Shown here one piece after another: positions 11,104 to 32,643 of a DNA stretch of 64,000 nt. Below the pieces are notes generated by a model. The model was not told the origin of the DNA. It saw only the letters and a program-made list of their open reading frames with translations, and did not search any database. This DNA comes from Paramacrobiotus metropolitanus (Eukaryota > Tardigrada > Eutardigrada > Parachela > Macrobiotidae). The stretch is from NCBI RefSeq assembly GCF_019649055.1, contig NW_026570234.1, positions 1,116,001 to 1,180,000 on the forward strand, in the 5' to 3' direction. The position numbers and the translations under genes are program-made. The first letter of the stretch is position 1; each line of letters opens with the position of its first letter.

Positions 11104-14100
11104 CTTTGTTGAGATTGATGCGGACTTTCGTAATCTATATGTATGGCAGATCCATTACTACCATGAGATACGAACTAAATTTACATAAACGTATGGCACC
11201 CGTTCAGGCTTTAACTTAATACAAAGGAGCTCGAGCTGCGGCTGTAGTTTGAAAAGGCCGCAAACACGAAAAAATAACGATGAGAGATGTGTCAACCTAT
11301 TACAACCCAAAACCTTCACAGCACAGGGCAAAATATCAGTAAATCAATGAAACACATCTCACAAAAATTTCAAGCAAGACTGGTGTAACCTAAGGGCATG
11401 CAATGTGCAATGTTGCAACTGCTTCGGGATATTTCATGCTTTCACCACAATAGTTCCGATATGTAGTACATAATACTTATGCACACTGCTGCACAAATAT
11501 ATATAATGCACTCCAGGGCGATGCATCTGACGATAACAACAATAAAATGCTACGGAAACTTGGTTACATTTTGCATAAAATGATACTATATTTAAGCGCA
11601 GTACAATAACAATTATGCATTACTGTAACAATAATTAAAAAGTATTATTGTACAGTTATCATACTTACTATTTCCACTTAATTACGAAGCATTTTTAACT
11701 GAATCGCTTTAATACAGAATTCTGCTATTTTCTGGAAAATTATGAAACTAAAAACTTCACTATCTTAATATATTGCGAAACTGAACGGCAACTTATGCTA
11801 TACCATTTTAAAAACAAGCTTGCAAAACAGAAAAGAATGACTGTTGTGGACCTTGCGCATAACCTTTAAAATATCTGACTTCTGACCATGAACAGCTGAT
11901 ATACATACGAGTACTGTTGTCCTGCTGTTCGCACAATCACACTCCACATAGCACGACTATGTTACTAGTACTTACTGTTGTCCGCACATCTGCCAGAACG
12001 TTTCAACGTGCAGCTGCGCCGGGCCGCAGGCTGACGTACCGTTAAAACATATTTTCTGCTTTCGTAATTCTTGCCCATCTACAGTACGTACTTCCTGTCG
12101 CACTCTCATAAAAACAAGAAACCATTTTACAATCTACCTAAAATGAAATAGGCGAAAGGTCAAGCGAAAGCGACTCGAATCGCCTAGTTAGTTTTACTTA
12201 TGGATTGTGGCTGAAAGCCACATTGATAAAATAATATACAAGTACAGTATGAACAATAAAGTACAGTATGAACGATCGTAAGCGGTAAGTACAGTAGTTC
12301 CAAATTGATTTACATTTACAGATGATCTACAGAATAACCACCCAATTCGTCAACCACTCCATAACCACCCTATAATTATTTCTGCAATTCGTCTTTTTGT
12401 TATTTCACTTCATGAGTTTGAAAGTCTTCTAAAATTATTGACCATTGAAAAATTCTTCAATTCCCGAGAAAAGCTTTTTCCGAATTACGGTACAACCTCG
12501 TTGTCATAAAGCAATTTCGGTTCGCATATAAGAATATCTCTGGCTGGGCTCACAGGGCGGGAAGCATATAAACGTCACTGCGGGAACGCCCAAAACTTTG
12601 TTCGGGCCAATAGTAATCTTTCTGTAGACGACCCTGTTACGCAACGCTTGCTAAACGAATACATGGCTGTACGAGTACATAAACGGGACAGCCGACTGGT
12701 AAACATAGCGAGCGTACCAGTTCCAACCTCGGTGGGTCTCCACTCTCCATGCAATGGCTGTTTATATTCATGCTGCTTTATACTGTATTTTCACGTGAGT
12801 GCAGATTTTGGAAGTGTCCAAGTTCAGGTGGTGGACTACAATCTACAATCACGACGTTATTTTCTTCCGGGGATATACTGATTGCTACATTGTGGGTTTA
12901 GGGATTCTCTGTTCTCACTCATTCTCATTTGCGGATCAGGTATGTAACGATGCTCATAACGAAGGAGAAGAAGAGAAGCTCAAAATTTTTAAAATAGTTG
13001 TGGAGTCGAGCAGTTTCTTGATTTTATTAGCCATTGCTGAGGGTGACACGTCTCCAGACGAAGTGAAAGGGTGAAAAAATATGTAGACACTGCCACACTG
13101 GGATACTTTTGATGTTTGCGTAGTGCGCACTGCCCACTGCATATACTGGCAGATGGGACGAAGTATTTGGCGATGAAAATTGTTTGCGAATATCTAGACT
13201 CCTTAGACTAGCAACGTTTTCGAAATGCGCGGCAAAGAAAGCCCAGATTGCTATTCTTCGAAATCTATGGCCAGCCATGAAAATTATAATTTAGGGAAGA
13301 CGTGAGTACAAGTGCCACCGTCACTGTGCCTTGTGGGTCTTTGGATGGATTTGCTATCTTTTTCTTTGCTATAAAACTTTTTGCTATTAATACGAATTCG
13401 AAGTACTCCATCTAATTGAATTATCATTAATATCTCGCATATTTCGCTTGATTGTATTACGGTAAGTAGTTCAATTCCGAATAATTATCTTATTTCTCGC
13501 TAGTCTGCTTTTTACAGAAGTGGCTGTGACATTCGGTAAATTTCTTGTATACTACTGTATATAGGGCTACTTGTCAGGAAGCGCGGTATTGTGTTTACGA
13601 GGTTGATTACAGTAATAATCCTTGTCGTTGGTTTCTGGATTTTTGGCAAACTCCTACTGTGGAGAATAAATTTTTTGACGTAAATTATTTGGGGGAAATG
13701 CGAAGCACAGGTTGTTCAGAGGAATTACTATAGCTTGACTTACAGAAAGTGCTGAATGTTCTGCAAACTGACTGCAGACAGCACATTTCCGTATCCCTCT
13801 TATCTGCCAAGGTCGAAATTTCGCCCAGTATATTTATAGGATATTTGTACATTGCATCGCGGTGCAACTGCATGATAAGGCGGAATACAAATATTGCTGA
13901 CTGTAGCTTGAATGTGCATACGGATCGATGTGGAGAGGAATTGTCCAGAGAGTGCCGCTTGCAAGGGATGCGTGGCCGACTGGTCGTATTATCGATCGGT
14001 CGAGGAGCGGTCAGCCACCGCATAATTATGCAGGTCACTAGAGCAAATTCCCCTGCATAGATAGTAGGCTTGGATCGTTGTGACGCAAATTGCACATTAC

Positions 14101-16874
14101 GTGCACTTTCTTTTTACTAAACTATTAGCTTAGAAGTTTTAACCGAACTTTAGCATAGTTCCGCATTAAAACTTTTAGTGCCGAAAAATGTTAAGTAAAA
14201 GTAAATTTAGCAAAACAGGCAAGCAGGTACATGTAACCGGCTTTTTAGGACGATGAGCTGTGCGTTTTTGACAAAAGATTTTTTCTCACACTCAGTTAGT
14301 TAGTCATCTAAAGATGATTAGAAATTGGCAGCATCAGGCTTTTGATAAGCGATAAAAACATACAAGATTATTTAAACTAATTTAATATAAAAAGGGAAGC
14401 TGAATAATAGCTTTTCCCCAATAAAAGTTCACAGATACAAGCAAATGTGGAAACCGAAAAACTGGATAACGATTAATAATGTGTGAGGATTTCGGCATGG
14501 AAACTGACGAAGCTTTCTGTGTTTTCTAACGATTTTAATTAACTTACATATTTTATTTGTCCCTTTAGCGATATTGCAAACTTGTGTGCACATAATTCTG
14601 GTTATATTTGCTTGGTGTTCGGACATGTTTGTAACATTTCCGATATATGGGTGCGCTGCTGCATTCCTATCGATTTGCACCCATCGATCGATTTGGGCGT
14701 TTCTGGCACCATGCTGCTAACTACTAACTTTGCGCTGAAGTTTTCAAAGTCTCCGTATTTATTTCTTTAAGATTAGGCGAGCCGAGTTCACTTTAATAGA
14801 GAATCAGTGCGAATTTTGGTGGTGCTACGTTCTAATGCATAAACGTTTTTAAGGGAAGGCCGGCGCAAATGATTGGAAAAATACCCAACTAGCAATTAAG
14901 GCATGGGGTATTGTAGATTTGCGTGCCTGTTGGTTGATTTTCGATGCGAAAACTCGAGAGAGCGCCGCGTTACCGCTGGTGTGTATATGTATAATGTGGC
15001 TGGCTACACTCGATTTAGGCTTTCCTTTCCGCTACTGCAAATTGATCGTTCGCGAGCGTGTGGTGGTGGCCGAAGAAATAGTCAGGCGCTGGCCGAAGCC
15101 CAAAGCCAGTGTAATCAAAATTGCACAGCAGCTGCTGGCTGCTTACTGACTGGCAACCAACCGTGTACCCGTACTTTGCAAAGGCTTCGTGTTGCGACTG
15201 TGAACGTGTTATCGGAAAACAGCACTCTCGTTAGCGTACTATGCATGCACACATCTGGTACGGCATAGAACTGGAAATTTACGGCCTAGCTAGCTGCAAT
15301 TGCCTACACAGCGCGAGCGATGCCAAAGCAGGCAAAGCAATTCAGTTGGCTGTGACACTAGTGTGGCTAAAGTCGAATTGTGTATTGGCAAGTAGATTTC
15401 ACATGGCCTAGACTCGCATGGAATGTCGAATAGAAGGTTTCGTGCTTGAGAGCCAGTCTATGTGGTGAAAAGTTTGACTGTCATTTTTAAAGCACTTTTG
15501 GCAGTTTTCCCTGTGCGAAGTAAGCGTGCTAGTAATTTTCTGAAAAAATTCCGTAAGCTGCAATAGGAGTGGTGACTGTGAAAAAATTATCTCGAAAAAT
15601 ATTTTCGTATTTTGTTAATTCTTCCCACTTCCGTCAACTCATCCACACTGTTATTTTCAGCAGCGGAAGTTCAGTTTTGGGAGAGGTCAGGTGTGATTGG
15701 ATAGACAATCGCTTGCCGGTGTTGTATGGTCCATTTGAGAGGTGGTTGATCGAGAGAGAAGCAGGCCAGTTGCACTGACTGGAGGACGCGCGGCGTGGGG
15801 GTATATCGGACGACGGAGATCGCAAAGACGGAGCTGGGCCACACGCGCTCGCTCGCGACCACAACTCGATTCTCTGCAGCAGAGTTGCTTGGTCTGTTGC
15901 TTCGTCGGTGTGTGATCTGCAGCTCACTTGTGTGTTCGCGTACCTGTTCGTTCATCTGTAGTCCCGTTGCGAGGACCTGTGCAGAAAATTTGGATTTTTG
16001 TCACCTGCGGGCAAATCTTGGATTGTGTGCGGAGTTGTGTGTGTGAAGAATCGCTGCTGATATTGGGACGATCGGGAGGAGCGTTCTCCCGCAAAAGGTG
16101 CGAGAATTTTATTAAAACACCCCCGTGTATTTTGCGATTATCGCGCTGTAAATTCTGTTGATGAATGATAATGCAGATAGCCGATAGGCACGAGAGTCAT
16201 GTTTATCTGTTTTGTTGCATGAATTTTGTCGCAGTATCCTTGCTTGAACCTGTTTCATACGTGTGGTAGTGATGCTGATTGGTGGTGATCCTATTTAACA
16301 TTTTAAATTTTCTTAATAATTTGGCTGTAATAACTGTAATCTTGAAATGTTATTAGAAAGCGTAGCTGTTTTAAAGATTGATGTTTGTGGTTTCATGTCT
16401 TTATTAGGTTGTTGTAAAGAATCTTTTCAAAAATTGCATCAAAACATCATCACCTGTAGAACTATCTTATACCTGTATTGACTGTGTGTGTCTGGTAAGA
16501 ATTCTTCGCGGTAAGGGTGGGTTAGTTTAAAAATGGTGTGTGGTGATTTGAATGAATTTATCGCTTCAAGTCTTCATGGTAATAATTTTGTGTCCTCACT
16601 GAAGGAAGGGATATGAAGCACGCTTTTAAAGGATATCCATTGAAAAATGTACTTTCTAAGCGGTTGCGCATTCGTAATTTCCATTACTAGTGATTAATTT
16701 TCGCAGTTTAACCATATCCGGTGTAGCTGATGGTGGAAACTTTTCTCAAGTAGTTGAAGTGGTTACTTAACGCAGTCTTCCGCTGGCAGGTGTACAGCTA
16801 GAGGAAGGAAGGCGGATTTAAAGCGCTGTCCGTTTGATAGCTATCCCGGTGAACACCGCAGAAACCAAATCATC
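11104..16874. other. Long gap upstream of two divergent genes; no supported gene
   Basis: This stretch lies between the start of the BK-like gene and the start of the RNF38/44-like gene. Frames up to 136 codons exist (for example 13685-14095 minus and 14903-15268 plus), but they overlap one another on both strands, lack splice support and show no family resemblance. From about 15500 the sequence becomes GT- and CG-richer, fitting the promoter and 5' leader of the downstream gene. A GCATATAAACG word at about 12566-12576 looks TATA-like but leads to no coding exon I can support. Confidence 0.4.
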
Positions 16875-26157
<9,283 letters not shown>

Positions 26158-26595
26158 ATTTGATTGAAAATCAAGTCCACCAGAAAATATGGAACAGGAC
26201 AGTACAGACTCATGCTAAATCCGGAACGATTGACCGTTTTACATAGACATCTCGGTTATATTCCAAAGAGAGCGATTTTTGTATTTGTACCTAACACGTT
26301 GGGAAGATTACGTTCTTTTTTCTTGATTATTTTTTTATCACCTGTTGCGAAAAGGTTTGCGAGCGAATGAATCGACGCTTGTGGGTGCAATAATTACTTC
26401 AGTTCTAACTCGGGAATAGAAATTAGAATGTGTACAGAGGATAATTGACTTGATTGCTTACTAACTGGTTACTGAAACGGTGTGGACTTGATGTTGTAAT
26501 GATGGACCTTTTTCTTTTTTCATTGTTGTACTTTTTTGTTCGGGCTCGGTATAATGTTTGGCCGGGTCGCCGTTTAATTGTAGCTGGATTTCCGT

Positions 26596-26601
26596 AATAA
26601 A
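26596..26601 (+). terminator. Poly(A) signal of the RING-H2 ligase gene
   Basis: AATAAA lies 439 bases after the stop codon and is followed by a T/GT-rich stretch, as expected for a cleavage region. Confidence 0.5.
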
Positions 26602-26947
26602 GTGTTTAGTTGTTTGTTCTCTCTGCGTTTTATTACCTGTGTGGCAATTTTGGCATCAAAGGAACTTAAGGAAGTGCCTGTTATTAATTTGTGTTCAGAT
26701 TTTTTCGCATAGCTACCATGTTTACTGCCGAAGCTATTTTATGCTTGTGAAGATGGGAAAGTCCAAATAATTTTTTCCGTAATGCCGAAAATTTCTACAA
26801 CGTACCGCGCTATTCATCCTTTGTTTTTCTCGTTTTATTCACACAGTCGCACATTTTGAAACTTGGAGTTTGTAATTTTTATACGCATACACCACTCATT
26901 ACTCCGCATCAGAAAACAGAAAAAAATGTCAATATTGTGATTACGTC

Positions 26948-26953
26948 TTTATT
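26948..26953 (-). terminator. Poly(A) signal of the small GPI-like gene
   Basis: Minus-strand AATAAA lies about 30 bases beyond the stop codon at 26983-26985. The tight spacing supports the gene being real. Confidence 0.55.
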
Positions 26954-26982
26954 CTGGGCAGCAGTTGAAAACATTGATTGTG

Positions 26983-27555
26983 TTACTTAATGTACAGAGT
27001 TATCAAAACCGTCATCCCTGTGAAAATTACATACAAATGACCCTGGAGAGACGAGCCACTGTTAATCTTGAAAAAGTACGGCGAACTGCTGGAATTACCA
27101 TTGTTATCTGCAGTAGCCACCACCGCCAGCACGGGTTTTGTTGCCGTTTTGCGTCGAAGCTCCGCGCTTTCTTCGGAACTCGATCCCTCTCCGCGAGCGT
27201 AGCTCATTTTGAGTTTAAGCTCGTAGGTCATACGTTCCATACCCTTCATGTGCGTACCATTGTGGGGCGGCATCAGATTCTTGAGCGTATCATATACCTG
27301 GGAACCATTGAACACCCGCTCGGTTAGCGTCGCTTCTCCTGGTTTCGATGGGACAATCAAGGGCAACGCTTCCCCGGCTAACTTGTCCACCGCACCGATG
27401 ACCTTTCCGGTTTGGTCACCGGCGTTAACCGGCGTCGAGGTTTCGCCTGTACCGGAAAATGGCGCATGCGACGATGAATAATTTGTGTCCTGTGCGTAGT
27501 GACCTCGAATAAAAACGATAATCAGGAAAAAATGGATGACGAGGTGTCCATACAT
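26983..27555 (-). CDS. Small secreted, probably GPI-anchored, Ser/Thr-rich protein of unknown function
   Basis: A single-exon frame encodes 190 residues. I place the start at the second in-frame Met (27555) because it directly opens a classic signal peptide, MYGHLVIHFFLIIVF, with likely cleavage after HYAQ; an upstream Met at 27585 would add ten polar residues. The mature part is Ser/Thr/Gly-rich with N-glycosylation sequons (NYSS, NGSQ, NGTH, NSSSS). The C terminus has a small-residue stretch (NSGSS) followed by a short hydrophobic tail, FTGMTVLITLYIK, the layout of a GPI-attachment signal. A poly(A) signal follows about 30 bases after the stop. I recognise no family. It is head to head with the GT31 gene, with about 960 bases between starts. 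A type I membrane protein with a very short tail is the alternative. Confidence 0.6.
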   Translation of the reverse strand: MYGHLVIHFFLIIVFIRGHYAQDTNYSSSHAPFSGTGETSTPVNAGDQTGKVIGAVDKLAGEALPLIVPSKPGEATLTERVFNGSQVYDTLKNLMPPHNGTHMKGMERMTYELKLKMSYARGEGSSSEESAELRRKTATKPVLAVVATADNNGNSSSSPYFFKINSGSSLQGHLYVIFTGMTVLITLYIK

Positions 27556-27585
27556 TTTTTCCAAATCTTTGCTAGCTATAAACAA

Positions 27586-28516
27586 TCACTACGGTGTAAC
27601 AATACAGATTTCTCAATAATATGCCATGTACGCTACAAAACAGTTATGCTATGCGATTGTCGGAACCCGCGAGGAGCGCTGGCGTTTACGTTTTCTTCTC
27701 CCAAACATGCGGTTGTGTTGTATGCCAAAGTAACGGTCAGCAGGAAAACCACTTCAGGATTGCTAATTATTCGAAAATGCGCCATGTAATTGAAGCATAT
27801 TCACCGGTGCTCTTATCAGGCAGCGTGAAGACGAAAAAAGCGCTCCAGCTTGGCTGTGCGTCGGCACTTTTAAAATTGCTTGTGACCAGTGCTGTCTTGC
27901 CGGTATGACACATGTTGTAAGCTCCTTTTTCAGTCCCGAACAGTTTCGTGGTTTGTGATTCTTAAATAACTTTTTACCAAAGAAATATGCCCAAGCGAAT
28001 TGAATCTACTTAAAATTAAAAATTCCAAATAAGTAAAATAAAACATAATTGTGTACTGTAGATTGTAGAAGTACGTACGTAAATACTCGTATACCCGTTG
28101 ACGTGTTATCACTAGTTATGCCTGGATTCGGCAAACACTTTGCCATTTCATTGCAGAATTTTATTTTCCGAGCTACGTATTAAAATAAAGTATACGGAAT
28201 TATTATTTCTTCTGTCGCTTTTCACCGGTTTTGGTAAAAAAGAAGACTGCTAACTGCGTAAGCATAAAATAAACGATACGCGCATGCATTACGATGAATA
28301 GCCCAAGGATACGTTACTGTACGTGGTGGCATGTCAAACCAATTTTTTTGCAGAGCACGCATCTCGTAACACTGACCGAAATTATTGGTGCCACGTTTTT
28401 GTTTCCACTCACGCTGGATCCAGCTGTCATCGCAGTGGAACAGGCCTATATTTTTCTGTGTTGATTTTTAAATCCCTTTAATATTTATCCCATTTTAATT
28501 TACCACCATCACCGAG
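27586..28516. other. Shared upstream region of the GPI-like and GT31 genes
   Basis: About 960 bases separate two divergent start codons. Overlapping short frames at 27499-27908 have no resemblance to known proteins. This is likely promoter and leader sequence; I see no clear TATA box. Confidence 0.4.
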
Positions 28517-30212
28517 ATGGCACCCATCCCCACCAAACTGCTGATCCCCCTGATATTAGCGCTGATCTTCATCGCTGGTTTTTTCATGGGAAATTTCAGC
28601 TCTTCAGGCCCGACACGTGTGGTGCTGCGGGACGGCAGTGGTCAGACCAACAACGAACTACCCCCGTCCGATGAATTCCCTGACACTACGGACGAGTACG
28701 GCCGCATTTTGGTGGATCTGTCGGCGCCCATTCCCACGCCCCCCTCACTGACCGTGCTCAGTAATAAAATCGATCACGAGCCCCCCTCGTGCACCTCCTT
28801 CGAGCAGGTGGCTAAACCCTCCAAATTCACCTTCGTCATCTTCATTTTCACCTGGGCCAAACAAATTGAACGCAGGAAAGCCATGCGCGAGACGTGGGGC
28901 AGTCTGGCCACCACGGATTGTGGGTTCCGTTTGATCTTCGTTTTGGGGCTGCAGAATGAGACCCCGGGGACGCAGGCGGAGTGTAAAAAGATCCAAGCGC
29001 ATGTCGACGATGAAGCGCGACAGTTTAAGGATATTCTACAGTTTGGCCATTTTATTGACAACAGTCGGACGTCCACGCAGAAGGCCACGATGACGTTCGA
29101 GTGGAGTCTGCGCGAGTGCCCCAATGCGGAGTACACGCTCAAGGGGGAAGATCATGTGTGGGTGAATCTGCCGGATTTCACCAAGTGGATTAAGGAGCAG
29201 AAGGGTGATTCTATTATGGGACATCGCGTTTACGGAGGTAGTGTGGTGTTCCGGGATCCGCAGAGTTTCTTCTATGTGTCCAGGGATGACTGGATCGACG
29301 ATACGTATCCCGAGGTAAATCAGACTGAACTTGCTTATTGAAGTGCACGTTGTGATAATTCAGTTTCACAATTTAGATTCTAATCGAGAATTGTTTCTTT
29401 TGAAAGAATTTTCGTTCTTTATTTTTTCTTGCATAATAGTTATTTGATAACCACATTGTACCACGTACAATAACAGCTCCGGCTTGTTTACAAACTATTT
29501 TGCTAGATTCTGCTATCCTTCGTGGAGTTTACTGAGTTGCTCAAAGGGATTTTTCAGTTATCGAATTAGGTTAGGGTTCAATTCAGGGTTTGAGACAGGT
29601 ACTTCTGGTGCAAATTCTTACGTTTTAGGCTAATTAAAGCGTCAGAAAATTTTTTGCAGTGATGTGATGTTAAACGATGTATAAAAGGATAGATTTATTT
29701 TGTAACTGCACACAAGTGGCTAGGCTTGTTTAGCGAGTGAGAATTATTATTTTGTTTGAAACATTGTTCATGGCTTGTGCTGAGTTATGTATTCGTGTCC
29801 CTGGAGAAGAAATGGTTTTCGTGTCGCTGTACAACATCCGACATAGCAGCCATCTTCTGGTGTATTTTTCCTCTTTTGTACAATCTGCATAACTTGAATT
29901 TTATTTTTGCAGTACATGACAAGTATGATGTACGCTATCCCGCAAAAGATTCTCAAAACTTTGGTGGACAAAGCCAAAACTATGAAGCAAATGCCACTGG
30001 AGGATGTTTTCTTCACCGGCATCGTGGCCGACGCAGCCAAAGTCCCACGACTGAACCATGAATCATATGAATATGATTATATAATTGACAAGAATAAAAA
30101 GATCGGCTGTCCGAAGAAGGACCTACTTGCTGTCCGCTACATGCCACCAACGGAGCAGTATAAATACTGGGAGGATAAATGCCACACAATAACTAAGCCA
30201 TGTTTTGCGTAG
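28517..30212 (+). CDS. GT31 (beta-1,3-galactosyltransferase-like) type II Golgi protein without a DxD motif
   Basis: Exons 28517-29314 and 29913-30212 join in phase 0 (GAG|GTAAAT and TTTTTGCAG|TAC) and give 365 residues. The N terminus has a type II membrane anchor (residues about 8-25), then a Pro-rich stem. The catalytic region has the GT31 signature RRKAMRETWG (119-128), the CPNAEYTLKG block (201-210) and, in exon 2, PLEDVFFTGI, equivalent to the EDVYxG motif. GT31 enzymes transfer Gal or GlcNAc from UDP-sugars using Mn2+ held by a DxD motif. Here that site reads GEDHVWVN (210-217), in place of the usual TDTD or TDDDVFVN. Length fits the family. The protein could use a non-canonical metal site, be inactive, or belong to a divergent clade. 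An AATAAA lies at 30559-30564. Confidence 0.8.
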
Positions 30213-30898
30213 TCGCGCGTCGGAAAGGAATGAATGTGGCAGGGAATTTTCTGGGTTTTATCTGTGATAGCAATGGTAGTGTAAGGGGAAATACCATTGT
30301 CCTTTTTGGTCACGAAAGATTCCATGCAAATACGAGTACTTGTAATCTTTGGTGCAAAGTCTTCTTCCGGTGCCTTTTCTTGCACAACATAGCGATGAAA
30401 GCGTATAATGTCTTTAATATCGAAGTCAGGATTTTTTCGGTACTATTTTAAACCGTCTGCGGCTTGGGATTAATTGGAGTTTAGTGTGCGGACTTGTTAC
30501 AACTGTGAAATCTTTTTCTGGAACGAATCGTTGGTTATCTTATAGAATTGTTACCGAAAATAAAAAGCAGATACTTGTGGATAAGTGTATTTGTGGACCT
30601 GTGGTTATATGTGGATATGTTTGCAAAAAGGACAAAATTCATTTTATGTTGGAAATTGTTTGAATTAATTTTTTGGCTGCTCTTGAAACTGCCAGACATA
30701 TGATGCAACGAATGTTAAAATTCGATTGCTGAACAAAATTAATTTTTGTTTGTCAAACAAATATTAATCACCTCAGCCTTCAAACAACTGACTGTCAAGT
30801 AAGAAACCAAAAATTAATGGCACTCGTCATTGGCCTGGACGTCTACGCCGTACAGAAGCGTTGAAATCGGTTGTTTTCGCTTCTGAAAATCTACGTAC
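30213..30898. other. Gap between the GT31 gene and the two-pass membrane protein gene
   Basis: It contains the GT31 3'UTR and the presumed promoter of the next gene. No coding exon is visible. Confidence 0.4.
30559..30564 (+). terminator. Poly(A) signal of the GT31 gene
   Basis: AATAAA (within CCGAAAATAAAAAGC) lies about 347 bases after the stop codon at 30212. Confidence 0.4.
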
Positions 30899-31399
30899 GT
30901 GACTCACATGCTTTACTATTATCTGTTCATTGTAGCGTTCAAGAATCTCATACAAATTCCGTGGAAAGATTTCTTGGACGCAGGGAGTTTGGTCGAATGT
31001 AAATGTTCTTGTTGCATAGATAGGTTGACCTTACCGGCATGCTTCCGGATCTCAATAGCCATTTTCTTATTGGCGTTGATTCTGACTACGTCGCTCCGCT
31101 TGTTGCATCACGATATGGGGCGGTATATCTTTGGCATTTTGGTTTTTTCCGTAATGATGCTATTGTACCTAAATTATCACCGGTTCGATGCCAAAAAACA
31201 CCACCGGACGATTTTTTTGGATAAAGATCAGAATGCGCCGCTATCGGGAAATGCAATGGCCGTTTCCGGTAAAGGTTTGGAAGATTTACCTGGACTCAAG
31301 ACACTGTTTCAGTACTGGAAGGAAAAGCGGCCCCGGACGACAACGTATAAGCCTACGGAACCGCCAGTTGTTGTTGTGCAAGATGGAAGACTTATTTGA
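30899..31399 (+). CDS. Hypothetical two-pass membrane protein
   Basis: This is an open frame of 166 residues starting at 30899 (or at a second Met, 30908). It has an N-terminal hydrophobic stretch, a Cys cluster (CKCSCC, about residues 34-39), two good membrane segments (ISIAIFLLALIL and YIFGILVFSVMMLLYL) and a basic, Pro/Thr-rich tail ending VVVVQDGRLI. Base choice in the second half looks coding, and only this frame is long here. An AATAAA at 31855-31860 could end the transcript. I recognise no family. The first 40 codons are less certain: the true start could be downstream, or an unseen 5' exon could exist. Confidence 0.45.
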   Translation: MTHMLYYYLFIVAFKNLIQIPWKDFLDAGSLVECKCSCCIDRLTLPACFRISIAIFLLALILTTSLRLLHHDMGRYIFGILVFSVMMLLYLNYHRFDAKKHHRTIFLDKDQNAPLSGNAMAVSGKGLEDLPGLKTLFQYWKEKRPRTTTYKPTEPPVVVVQDGRLI

Positions 31400-32643
31400 A
31401 AAAAAATTTGAAATAATTCGGGGCATGTAGTTTTTGCTTTCAGTAAAATCTTTCAGTGCAACCGTAATTTTAGGTTACGCTCTCTGTGAACCTCATTTTG
31501 TTTTTCACAATACTGGCAGTACAAATCCATCACAGCGCTGATTCAAGCTAACAATAAGGTAAAATGCTTCATCATTAAATGACAAGGTACATTTAGAAAA
31601 TTCGTAATCATTCCTTTAGTTTGTTATATTATAACGTATCAGAGGGCCGCGCCGCAGGGGACGCCGGCTATAATAGTAAAAAAGGTTACTATGACTCGGT
31701 TCGTATCTGATTGTTAAACTGGGATATAAAAGGCGGCAGCGGTGTTCGTGGTCAAACTGGGATTTAAAATTATTAAGCCGTTCTTTCGAGCTTAGTCTGC
31801 AGTTTGAAAGATCGCAAAATGACAAAAAAACAGGAAGGGAGAAAAAGTTCTAAAAATAAATTATAAGGTCTCTACGCACTAACTGCGCGTGTTTCGACTG
31901 ATTGGTGACTGATCCGGAAACAAACAAGCAAGTCGGAAGCTAATGAGAAAATTTGTCCGCTTTGGGGGAAAAATTTCACATTCAGGCCTTATATCTCTGC
32001 AATCAGTTTAAGGGAAAGAGAAATTTTTCCAGAGAATATTATCGTCTACTGTGAACTTTGGTACCTACTGCCGTATATAGAATATAACAGAATTTTACGC
32101 TTCGCCTTCGTTCATACAACTTATAAAGTTCTGTACTTACCTGCAGTTATAAGTTTTAATTTTTGCACTCGCTTTATATTACCAAACGAGTTATACAAAA
32201 TGGAAAGAAGGGTTGGGCAAATTTACATTGCAAACGATTATGATCGGAAAATATATTTTCACCGTTCGATGGCGAAAAAAATGGGGGCCTTTGACTGGCT
32301 CACCACTTCGACACAGCAAAATGAGTCGATACAGCGATACAGTAGCCGCGCTGTTCTTTCAGTTTTCCACAATTTTGTGGTTTACGTAGAAAAGGAAGTA
32401 CAAAAGCACTTTACAGTACGAGTAACAACAGAAAAAGCAACAGCTGAAGTATAATGTACTAGTAACTACTAATTAGGGTAGTAAGTACAGTACTGTAAGC
32501 GAGTCGCGACAACGATTAATACTCGTACTCAAATACTGCAGCTAGGGGATGCAAGGCAGAAAATTGTTTTAATAAAAAAATTTGCACTGTGACTGGCTTG
32601 TGTTAATAAAGAGGCAGAAACAGCTATTCGTAATCCTTGCAAT
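31400..32643. other. AT-rich gap; no supported gene
   Basis: An 84-codon frame at 32200-32454 (+) begins MERRVGQIYIANDY, but no domain, splice context or poly(A) signal supports it. Confidence 0.35.

Larger units (their letters stand above)
26158..26982. other. Tail-to-tail gap between the RING-H2 ligase and the GPI-like gene
   Basis: It carries the 3'UTR of the RING gene up to about 26620 and, on the minus strand, the short 3'UTR of the small secreted-protein gene. T-rich tracts but no coding exon are visible. Confidence 0.5.

Noticed and set aside
12648-13074. Overlapping 77- and 91-codon frames as a possible gene
   Set aside because: The two frames overlap, neither has recognisable motifs, and splice sites do not join them sensibly.
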